Part shown: piece after piece, positions 53,369-61,112 of the stretch
How the letters are laid out: each line of letters opens with the position of its first letter
Position numbering within the stretch: position 1 is the first letter of the stretch
NCBI GenBank assembly: GCA_019239895.1
Contig: JAFAZH010000016.1
Location: forward strand, 26,611-90,610
Source: Abditibacteriaceae bacterium
GTDB taxonomy: Bacteria > Armatimonadota > Abditibacteriia > Abditibacteriales > Abditibacteriaceae
Reading direction: 5' to 3'
DNA: 64,000 nt
Made by a program: the position numbers and the translations under genes
The notes under the pieces: generated by a model
Databases searched by the model: none
Told to the model about the DNA's origin: nothing
What the model saw: only the letters and a program-made list of their open reading frames with translations

Positions 53369-55045
53369 CTAACCAACTCTGTGAGGCGTGCCGATTTTTA
53401 ACATGGCAGCACCGTGAAAGGGAACTCTGGCCGAGACTTTACCATTGGCTGCGCCTAAATCTTGCTGCCGCCATAGGTCACGGACTGGCTGTGCGCCATT
53501 TAGGTGCAGATCAGCCCAATCGGCGCTGACTTCAATGGTTTGCGCGGTTTTTTGTAGCGCAGTTTGAGCTTCGGCGTCACTGGTGAACTCGGTTGTCTTG
53601 CCCGTAGCGCGATCTAATAACTTCCAGACTTGCGGTGAAGTTTGTTCTCCGGCTCTGGGGCGGCGTGGCGACTCCACCTCATAACGACCACGATTGAATA
53701 ATCCCACCGCCAGAGTGCCATCAGCCAGGGGGCGTGACCAAACTTCCAGGCCGGTTTGCAGGTCTTCTTTGACGCGCCGCGCTTGCTGGCCCAGAGAGTC
53801 TTGATCTACAGCCAAGACTTCATCATTGGTTAGCAGGCTCAACGTAAAATCATCTAACTGCGTCATGTCACAACCGATGAGCAGCGGTGACGCCAGGAGG
53901 CACCAGAGCGTAATGTGTGTATATTGCTCGTCAGGAGTCAGGCCCGTCGGATGTAGTTTCGGCCCCCAACCGACCTGACCCACGACCAGCATATCGGGGT
54001 CATTCCAGTGGCCTGGCCCGGCAAACGAAGCCCACTTATCCTGGGAGAAACCATTACCTGTCATGCTCTTCCAATTATCTCGGATGTCGCCAGTCGTGCG
54101 CCAGGCATTAGCCAGGCGTGCCCAGTCCGCAACGCCAGCAAATGGCGCACTGTTGGAAAGGCTGTAAGCGAAGTCTCGCCCACTTTCTTTAAGGGCATTC
54201 GCCATCTCTTCCACTTGCGGCACTTCGATGGGGTTCCAGTCATATTTAAGATAGTCAAAGCCCCAATCAGCCCACTGTTTGGCATCTTGTTTGGCAAAGG
54301 AGTATTTGCCCACTGCATAAGGCAAAATCTTTTTATTGACTTGTTTGGGGCCAGGGGGCGGAGGTGCCCACGTCCCTTCGGGATTCTCCGCAGAACCACC
54401 CGCATGACGTGCATAGGAAGTCACCCACGGAGTCGAATAAATACCGGCTTTGAGACCGAGAGCGTGAATCTCATCACACATCTGTTTCATATCGGGAAAC
54501 TTCTCATTGCCCTGTAGCGCGTTATATTTGCCGCCGCGCTTGCCCTGCCAGGTATCATCAATGTTGATGTAAGTCCAACCATGTTTAACGAGGCCACTTT
54601 TCGCCATCGCTTGGGCCTGAGCGCGAACTTTCTCTTGATCTACCGCGCCACCGAAGCAGTTCCAGCTATTCCATCCCAATGGAGGGGTAAGGCAAATTTG
54701 ATCGCCGATTTTAATGAGCAGGGTTTTGGTATCTTTGCCTAACGCATTGCTGGCCGTAAGCCTCACCTTGTAATCCCCCGCATTTGCCACCGTGCCGCTG
54801 ATACGCCCTAATTTAGCATCTACCTTTAACCCAACTGGCAGACCCTCGACAGAATAGGTCATTGGCTCATCGCCCGTTGCGGGAATCGTATAGAGGAAAG
54901 GTCGGCCCGGTCGCTGGCCATAAACGCGCGGCCCATTAATGCGAGGTGTCGCGGGCGGCTTAGGCGTGAGTATCTCTGCACCCTCGGCACACAGCGTAAA
55001 TGCCATCAATGCCAAGAGAAAACTTATGAACTGAAATTTAATCAT
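53369..55045 (-). CDS. Exported GH27 alpha-galactosidase with N-terminal Ig-like domain
   Basis: 558 residues. A signal peptide ends near CAEGAEI. An Ig-like putative domain (about 43-113, with GLPVGLKVDAKLGRISGT) precedes the GH27 barrel, which begins LTPPLGWNSWNCFGG (119-133). WTYINIDDTWQG follows. Asp269 in YLKYDWN is the nucleophile and Asp320 in WRTTGDIRDNW the acid/base. The insert from 210-245 (GGSAENPEGTW and PPPGPKQVNKK) is longer than in many GH27 enzymes. The C-terminal domain is the usual beta-sandwich. It hydrolyses terminal alpha-galactose from galactomannan or glycans. Last gene of the - strand cluster, 25 bp from the alginate-lyase gene. Confidence 0.95.
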   Translation of the reverse strand: MIKFQFISFLLALMAFTLCAEGAEILTPKPPATPRINGPRVYGQRPGRPFLYTIPATGDEPMTYSVEGLPVGLKVDAKLGRISGTVANAGDYKVRLTASNALGKDTKTLLIKIGDQICLTPPLGWNSWNCFGGAVDQEKVRAQAQAMAKSGLVKHGWTYINIDDTWQGKRGGKYNALQGNEKFPDMKQMCDEIHALGLKAGIYSTPWVTSYARHAGGSAENPEGTWAPPPPGPKQVNKKILPYAVGKYSFAKQDAKQWADWGFDYLKYDWNPIEVPQVEEMANALKESGRDFAYSLSNSAPFAGVADWARLANAWRTTGDIRDNWKSMTGNGFSQDKWASFAGPGHWNDPDMLVVGQVGWGPKLHPTGLTPDEQYTHITLWCLLASPLLIGCDMTQLDDFTLSLLTNDEVLAVDQDSLGQQARRVKEDLQTGLEVWSRPLADGTLAVGLFNRGRYEVESPRRPRAGEQTSPQVWKLLDRATGKTTEFTSDAEAQTALQKTAQTIEVSADWADLHLNGAQPVRDLWRQQDLGAANGKVSARVPFHGAAMLKIGTPHRVG

Positions 55046-55070
55046 TGTATAATCTCCATTCCTGAATTTC

Positions 55071-56312
55071 TCATGCTGGATTTACCCACAATACTGGTTG
55101 ACGCACCGGGAAGTTACGAATCACTTCTTCATTGGTTGGGTCGGGTTCCAACTTCTTCCATAGCTCTAAGTAGCGCGTCTCTTGCAGTGCGATGCTGGCA
55201 AAAAGCAACGACGGCAGGCGCACCGGGAAGAACTCAAAGTACATGACATCAGGCGGCAACGGCCATTTTGTCTTGTCCACAATGTAGGGGTAGTGCCACT
55301 CCATTGCTTGCTTTAGGCTGCCTCCGGCGACGTTCTGCATCGTCCACAAAGCGGTGTCGCCGGGTTCAGAGAGGATACGCGCCGCGATGCCCATAACGTC
55401 TAAGTTGAAGAGCGAATAAGAGTAAGGCTTGGTGCGCTTTAGTTCGAGCGGGAATTTCCCTTCCGCGTTGATTTGCTTTGCTACAATGGTCTTCTGGAAC
55501 TGCTCGCGGCAGCTTACCAGCATTGGCTCGTCGCCCACGAAGCGCGCAAAGGAGGCGGCTTGCATCACCCAGCAAGTACCATGATTATTCGCAGCCCGTC
55601 GCTCCTCTAAACCATAAGGATGCGTGCTAATCCATTGAAGATATTCAGCAAACCACTGCCGCAGCCCTTGCTCATCCGCAGCACTCAGCGCCGCCGACGG
55701 TTTTAAAATGGGAATAGACTGCACGACCTCCGCCAGATGGATGGTGTCTATGATACCCGTGCCACGTCCGGTAACGCGCCCTTTGATGGCCTGGGCATAG
55801 AGGAGATGCGGAGCCATGCGCGTATCGTCGTTCAGGAACCACACCTTCAAGTGCTGCACCGCACATCGAGCATACTTCCCATCCCCCGTAATACCATAAG
55901 CCGCTGCCATTGCCCCAACGATGCGGCTCAGGCGAATGAGAGCCAGACGGTGCGTATTAAAGTTATCCGGGTTGCTCATGCCATCGCGCTGGATGTAGGG
56001 GCCATCAGGATGCTGGGGGTCGGGCCACCAGTAGTCGCCTTCGGAAAAATAATCGTGTAGACCTCCTGCACTACGGGGCGAGTGGGCGGGGGTGACGCTA
56101 CCAGGCGTAGCAGCCAGCCAGCCATCAGCCAACCTCGTCACGCGCTGGCGCTCCCATTGAAAAAGATCAAACTTTTCCGGCAGTTGGTCTGTGGTATGCT
56201 TCATGGTCGCTGCCTCGCGTTTTTCTTGTGCTTTACCTGTCCCCACTATTGGCTCTGTTGTCATCAATCCCAGAGTCAATGCAGTATGCCTCAAGAACGT
56301 GCGTCGCTTCAT
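55071..56312 (-). CDS. Alginate-lyase-family protein (PF05426) with Tat-like signal
   Basis: About 413 residues from ATG 56312, 4 bp downstream of the preceding stop; a longer frame starting at 56486 would overlap the previous gene by 170 bp. The N-terminus KRRTFLRHTALTLGL fits a twin-arginine export signal. The (alpha/alpha) toroid holds DYWWPDPQHPDGPYIQRDG (92-110) and the conserved pair in ANNHGTCWVMQ (Asn243/His244), corresponding to the PL5-type catalytic Asn-His. It probably beta-eliminates uronic-acid-containing polysaccharide. It lies between the beta-helix protein and GH27 and should be cotranscribed with them. Confidence 0.87.
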   Translation of the reverse strand: MKRRTFLRHTALTLGLMTTEPIVGTGKAQEKREAATMKHTTDQLPEKFDLFQWERQRVTRLADGWLAATPGSVTPAHSPRSAGGLHDYFSEGDYWWPDPQHPDGPYIQRDGMSNPDNFNTHRLALIRLSRIVGAMAAAYGITGDGKYARCAVQHLKVWFLNDDTRMAPHLLYAQAIKGRVTGRGTGIIDTIHLAEVVQSIPILKPSAALSAADEQGLRQWFAEYLQWISTHPYGLEERRAANNHGTCWVMQAASFARFVGDEPMLVSCREQFQKTIVAKQINAEGKFPLELKRTKPYSYSLFNLDVMGIAARILSEPGDTALWTMQNVAGGSLKQAMEWHYPYIVDKTKWPLPPDVMYFEFFPVRLPSLLFASIALQETRYLELWKKLEPDPTNEEVIRNFPVRQPVLWVNPA

Positions 56313-56316
56313 AGAA

Positions 56317-57975
56317 TCAGTGGCTCCTGGAATTGCCAACTCTGCTTGCATAGCCAATGTTTTTAAGGGCCTGTTCACCCAGACGCTCGCGCAGTTGCGC
56401 CAGATAAAGGCTAGGTGGCATAACAGGCGTGCCATGCGAATCGAAGATACCCTCTGGCAACCGAGGTGCCTTCGTCTTGTCACCAAATGGCATCACATCG
56501 GTTTCTGGCGTGCCCTGGCAGCCGATGGCCCAGTTAGCTGCGCCGGGGGGCTGCTGGATAACATAAGAGCGCGCCAAACAGTTCCACGCCACTGACCAAC
56601 CAATCGTCCAGCCATGCCCCGATCCCATCTCGCCCCGGTTCATAAAATCAATCCCACTCTCTGACACCCGGCAACCATCCACCAGCAGCCCCGTTGCCCA
56701 TCGCTGGTGGGGTTGAATGTGCCCGTTACCACGAAAGGTGCAATTCAGGAGCACGTTCGGGCCAGTGACTCTGGCACCCGTGACAAAGTAGAAAAGATTG
56801 TTCCCGGTTGATGAACAATGGTTAAAAAGAGTTTGGGTGCCGTTAGTCGCAAAATCGGCAGGCTTGGCAGCACCGACGGTGGCGACACTATGGCTGGTCT
56901 GAACGTTGTCCACCGTGATGCGCCTGGTATCACTGCTCAGGGACACGCTGTTGATGGTATCTACGATAGCGATATTTCTCACCCAGGCGTCCGTGACACC
57001 CTGTATATGCAGGGCGTGATGCTGCGGTTGGTTGATACTGACCACCTGCGCTGGCGCAACGATTTTCAAGTTCTCCACTCCAACCTGTGAAATTTGCCCG
57101 GTATTATCACACTTGATGACCGAACTACCCGGCGGATTTAGATAGCGAGCATCCAGGCAATCCGAGAGAGGAATATCAAGAGTTATCATATTGCCTGTGA
57201 TCCGGCCTATGGTTCGCTCGGTCGAGATTGACCCAGAAATCCAAGTCTGGGGTTTACCGTTGCGCACCAGATGATCCATCCCCATAAAGTGAACCCAGGC
57301 CGGTGTCACCGGATGATTGATGAGGACTGTATCGCCCGCCTTAAAACTGGAGGCATCCGCGACACGGAACGCAGTTGACCCCGCAGGTACATAAGCATCC
57401 GCAATGAGCGTAGGGTTTCCCACAGTTCTCATGGTACTGGAGCCTGCAATGGAAATACACAGGTGTGGCTTCCCGGTCATCTGAATGATGGTGTTATTGT
57501 GTGGATCATTAGCCGCACCGCTGCCGCGTAGTACAACGCCACTGTCTTTAATGACCAGTGGTTCTTTACAATGAAATACACCGGGGGCGAGGAGCACTGC
57601 TCCCCGGAAGCCGCCCACCAATTGCCTCTGCGATACGGCGTTAATCGCGGCTTGAATGGCATCCCCATCATCGCCACCGGAAGGGCTTACCGTTTGGCAC
57701 ACTGGCACCCAGGGAATCGCCATCCCACCGCCGCCATAGCCAGCGAAGGAAAAGTCCATAATCTTATCGCCACGCAGCACAGTTTTGTAGGCGAGGTGTC
57801 CCTGATCATCTAAGTAAACCCATTGACTTCTTGCATTCTGGCGCTTTAGCTGCGAACTCTTGGGGGTGCTGGCTGTGCCACCAACGCCCCGTGGTGCCGA
57901 CATCATAGCCACCACAGCCACCGCCGCCAGGAGCATCAAGATAGAGAACAAGCGCGGCTGCAACAGTCTTTTCAT
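56317..57975 (-). CDS. Exported right-handed beta-helix protein (pectate-lyase superfamily)
   Basis: 552 residues. A signal peptide or N-terminal anchor is followed by the pectate-lyase-superfamily opener DDGDAIQAAINAVSQRQLV and GAVLLAPGVFHCKEPLVI. Several parallel beta-helix turns follow, including SVIKCDNTGQISQVGVENL and TDAWVRNIAIVDT. The later region is not similar to any named lyase, and no catalytic set is obvious. Its role in the cluster may be as a lyase, esterase-like or binding enzyme on uronic-acid polymers. The start overlaps the PL6 stop by 4 bp (57972-57975), and the alginate-lyase gene begins 4 bp after the stop. Confidence 0.8.
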   Translation of the reverse strand: MKRLLQPRLFSILMLLAAVAVVAMMSAPRGVGGTASTPKSSQLKRQNARSQWVYLDDQGHLAYKTVLRGDKIMDFSFAGYGGGGMAIPWVPVCQTVSPSGGDDGDAIQAAINAVSQRQLVGGFRGAVLLAPGVFHCKEPLVIKDSGVVLRGSGAANDPHNNTIIQMTGKPHLCISIAGSSTMRTVGNPTLIADAYVPAGSTAFRVADASSFKAGDTVLINHPVTPAWVHFMGMDHLVRNGKPQTWISGSISTERTIGRITGNMITLDIPLSDCLDARYLNPPGSSVIKCDNTGQISQVGVENLKIVAPAQVVSINQPQHHALHIQGVTDAWVRNIAIVDTINSVSLSSDTRRITVDNVQTSHSVATVGAAKPADFATNGTQTLFNHCSSTGNNLFYFVTGARVTGPNVLLNCTFRGNGHIQPHQRWATGLLVDGCRVSESGIDFMNRGEMGSGHGWTIGWSVAWNCLARSYVIQQPPGAANWAIGCQGTPETDVMPFGDKTKAPRLPEGIFDSHGTPVMPPSLYLAQLRERLGEQALKNIGYASRVGNSRSH

Positions 57976-59399
57976 GGTTTATGCTTATTGCTTGCTCGAT
58001 TGAACCAGACTGGCCCCACATCAGCAGCGGTCAGGGGCCGATTGGTGATGGGTGCCGAGGAGATTTGATCGCATCCAACATCCCGACGCCCCCGACGCAG
58101 TTGACCATCTATATCCCATTTCACTGCACCGAAATCTCCTTCGGCGGTGCGGCGTGTCGGGCTACTGGGTTGGGGTCGCCACAGTCCGTCTTTAGCTTGC
58201 CTCAGTTTCAGGTCAACGGTGCGAATGCCCTTATGTGGGGGCGTTACAGTCGCGTTTGTCAGATTTCCCATCCACCGAAAACCAGCACCCTCCGTTCCCT
58301 TGAGGAGCGTACCATCTTGAGGCACGGCAAAGACATTGTTGGCTACCGTGATATTCTCTGGTCCCAGGGTACGCCGCGAAGTCCCCATCCCGGCATCCAG
58401 TGCCAGATACGGCCCGCGAGAATCTACGACGGTGTTGAATGCAATGGAGCAGCCCCGCGCCTGAAAATAGCCATTCAATGGCGAGTTGGGTATTCCTGCT
58501 GTGATCCAAAAGGCACCCTGGGTAACGCCCTCAATGTAATTATTCAGAATGATGTGATCTTCCCCAATCACACGAATACCGCCTGAGCCTTGCTTATGAT
58601 GCCCTAAAAAGAAATTGCTTTCAACCCGGCAGCGATTGCCGTGGCGCAGTGTCAGCATCCCGGCACAATCCAGGAAGGTGTTAAAGCGATAAATGTTCTC
58701 ACACGATTTACTGGAAATGATTTCTATTTCTCCATCACACTGGTCAAAGAGATTTTGCTCAACCAGGGTGCGGGAGTTACGCATAGATTGATGACTGTAG
58801 CCGACGCGCATGGTCTCACCACCATTACGTCCCAACGGCGGGCGCGGGCCAAAGTGGTTATGGTCTAGGCGGTGATAATTCGGTGCGCCTTCCACCTCAA
58901 CCTGGAGCGTTGGCGATTCACTGGTTTTCCCCGCCAGGTAGCAATGGTCTACACGATTTTTAGAACCATAGAGGTGAACGAAAAACTTGTAGGTGCCGCC
59001 AATGAGCGCGGTCTCGGTCAAGCGGCAGTGGCTTCCCTTGATCGCTATGCCATCGGTGGCTGAACCGCCATCCTTCAAGCACAATCCACTAACCACAAGA
59101 TATGTTCCGTCCGTCGTCACCGACGAACGGCCTGTCAGCACAACCTTGCCAGGGTCTTGCGCACGCAGCACTATCGGTTTTGCCGCGGTGCCGTTAGCCT
59201 CAAACTTAATCTCCTGATCTTGCCAGGTGCCGTCTGCTAAGACAACCACATCACCCGGCTTTAAGTGGCCCATCACGCGAGCAATGGCAGCGGCTGAGGA
59301 GACTTGATGCTCGGCTGCCTGAGCCAGTGCGGGAGCCGCTCCGCACAGCAGCATAAGCATCAACTTTAAGTTCAATCGCATGGCTGCTTGGTCGTTCAA
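57972..59399 (-). CDS. Exported polysaccharide lyase family 6 (alginate lyase / chondroitinase B-like)
   Basis: 475 residues. A signal peptide (about 8-29, ending AQAAE) precedes a parallel beta-helix. PL6 landmarks include LKPGDVVVLADGTWQDQEI, NYHRLDHNHFGPRPPLGRNGG (in two pieces: NYHRLDHNHFG and PPLGRNGGETMRVGYS), and the catalytic pair Lys231 (IISSKSCEN) and Arg252 (LTLRHGNR), separated by 21 residues as in AlyGC and chondroitinase B. PL6 lyases eliminate bonds at mannuronate or guluronate (alginate) or at iduronate in dermatan sulfate. The start overlaps the GH29 stop by 4 bp. Confidence 0.93.
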   Translation of the reverse strand: MNDQAAMRLNLKLMLMLLCGAAPALAQAAEHQVSSAAAIARVMGHLKPGDVVVLADGTWQDQEIKFEANGTAAKPIVLRAQDPGKVVLTGRSSVTTDGTYLVVSGLCLKDGGSATDGIAIKGSHCRLTETALIGGTYKFFVHLYGSKNRVDHCYLAGKTSESPTLQVEVEGAPNYHRLDHNHFGPRPPLGRNGGETMRVGYSHQSMRNSRTLVEQNLFDQCDGEIEIISSKSCENIYRFNTFLDCAGMLTLRHGNRCRVESNFFLGHHKQGSGGIRVIGEDHIILNNYIEGVTQGAFWITAGIPNSPLNGYFQARGCSIAFNTVVDSRGPYLALDAGMGTSRRTLGPENITVANNVFAVPQDGTLLKGTEGAGFRWMGNLTNATVTPPHKGIRTVDLKLRQAKDGLWRPQPSSPTRRTAEGDFGAVKWDIDGQLRRGRRDVGCDQISSAPITNRPLTAADVGPVWFNRASNKHKP

Positions 59400-61018
59400 G
59401 GCTTGGGGTTCAATTCTATTTGCACTACGTCCACTAATCGTGTGCGACGGGTTGCCGGTAACGGCACTGTAATTGTATCGCCTGCATAGGAATACTCTAA
59501 GGGTTTCCCATCCCCTAACAGTGCAATGGATTGCGGTCGGGGCACGCCTTTGAGGGTCAGAACAGTGTCCTCAGCGGGTAACAGGTCTCTATCGTTGCTG
59601 CCCCCATTTTTGAAGCGGGGCAATGCGAACAGATAGCGGGCTGTGCCATGCGCGGTGGCTGGCACCGAGGCCGACTCGCCTTCGGGTAGGGGATTAGTAT
59701 CCTGCACCGCCTTGCCGTTGACTTTCATCCAATCACGGACAACGGCCATATTACTATAAACATCATCAGACATCTCGCCATCAGCCGTCGGGCCGATGCC
59801 CAGTAGATAATTAATGCCCCAGGAGCGGCTCAGCGCCAACTGCCCTAAGATAAACCCGTTGGAATGAAAGGGCAATTTCTGATACGACCAGGAACCATTC
59901 CACGGGTTGCAAAACTCAGCCCACCCAACCTCTGGCCTTGCAGCAGGCAATCTTCTTTCATAGGTCACAAAATCGCCATGACCCCACAGGCGCGGATTAA
60001 CCACAATACCCGGTTGCAATTGGCGAATTTCCTGCTCAGTAATACAATTGGCACCATTGGGGCCGGGCGGCTTGCCATCGAACCATAGCAAATCTATTTT
60101 GCCATAATGGGTCAACAACTCTTCGACCTGGCCTTTAACCATCGCGTTATGCGCGGCTTCATGCCGGGACACCTCCTGCGGCGATGGTTGCACGGTGCGG
60201 GGCTTGAGGTCTGGCCCCAACGAGGGAAACTCCGGGTTCTCGCGGGCTGCACCATGATAGAGAAAGTTCATGTAGTCTCGATCAAAGTACCAATCGGGCG
60301 GTGAATAATAGAGGCCGACCTTGAGGCCATTGCGACGGCAAGCCTCCACGAAGGGTTTCACTAAATCGCGCCCACCCATGTAATTTTTGGTGTTGAAGTC
60401 GCCATAAGCACTAGGCCAGAGAGCAAAGCCTTCATGATGGCGAGCAGTCAGAACCGCATAGGTAAAACCCGCGGCTTTCGCGGCTTTGAGCCATTTATCA
60501 GGATCATATTTCTGGGGGTTAAACTCCTTCGCCATCGTCCAATATTCGTTCGGAGTAATGCCCGGCGGTTTACCATTCAGGTTATAGTCATTCTCGCGGA
60601 TAATGCGCTCTCGCTCGGTCGCATCAATCTTCTTAGTGGCTAAAACCCGTCCTGGAATCATAGGCCAGGAGATGTTCATCGCCCGCACCGATGCAATCCC
60701 CCAGTGGATAAACAAGCCCAATCCGGCGTGAGGATACCATTGAGCATCCGGGTGCTGGGTATGGACGCGACCCGCTGTCTTGTCCTCTACTACGCCGATC
60801 TCGCTGTGCTCTGCCTTCACCGTATCAGCATCACCGGCCCGGCTCGCTGATGGATTGGCTGCTACAGGGATTCGCGTGGCTGGCGACGTTGAAGAGGAAG
60901 TTAAGGCGGCCCCTCCATCCTGTTGAGCCAATATGGGAGCCGCGATTCCGAATGGCTGCCCACTCAACATTATCATTATGACTGGCAAAACTCTACAAGC
61001 CATTGCTGGCACGCGCAT
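59396..61018 (-). CDS. Exported alpha-L-fucosidase, GH29
   Basis: 540 residues. The start has AGGAG upstream. A signal peptide (about 1-31, ending ILAQQ) leads into a low-complexity stretch to about residue 90. The GH29 barrel begins AGLGLFIHWGIASV (98-111), continues with AVLTARHHEGFALWPS (188-203) and reaches the nucleophile Asp314 in IDLLWFDGKPPG. Substrate release would be L-fucose from fucosylated pectin side chains, xyloglucan or algal glycans. It starts the tightly coupled five-gene run that continues with PL6, a beta-helix protein, an alginate-lyase-family protein and GH27, and lies 94 bp after the 61113 gene. Confidence 0.93.
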   Translation of the reverse strand: MRVPAMACRVLPVIMIMLSGQPFGIAAPILAQQDGGAALTSSSTSPATRIPVAANPSASRAGDADTVKAEHSEIGVVEDKTAGRVHTQHPDAQWYPHAGLGLFIHWGIASVRAMNISWPMIPGRVLATKKIDATERERIIRENDYNLNGKPPGITPNEYWTMAKEFNPQKYDPDKWLKAAKAAGFTYAVLTARHHEGFALWPSAYGDFNTKNYMGGRDLVKPFVEACRRNGLKVGLYYSPPDWYFDRDYMNFLYHGAARENPEFPSLGPDLKPRTVQPSPQEVSRHEAAHNAMVKGQVEELLTHYGKIDLLWFDGKPPGPNGANCITEQEIRQLQPGIVVNPRLWGHGDFVTYERRLPAARPEVGWAEFCNPWNGSWSYQKLPFHSNGFILGQLALSRSWGINYLLGIGPTADGEMSDDVYSNMAVVRDWMKVNGKAVQDTNPLPEGESASVPATAHGTARYLFALPRFKNGGSNDRDLLPAEDTVLTLKGVPRPQSIALLGDGKPLEYSYAGDTITVPLPATRRTRLVDVVQIELNPKP

Positions 61019-61112
61019 TCTTCGGCTCCTTATCTATTCCTATTCACGCCGACCACACTGGATTATGAAACAGCTTGTAGCACCCAGCTTCTAACACAGT
61101 GCGGGGGTAAAA

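Noticed and set aside
56313..56486. 58-residue N-terminal extension of the alginate-lyase-family protein
   Set aside because: It would overlap the upstream gene by 170 bp and bury the Tat-like signal KRRTFLRH inside the protein.
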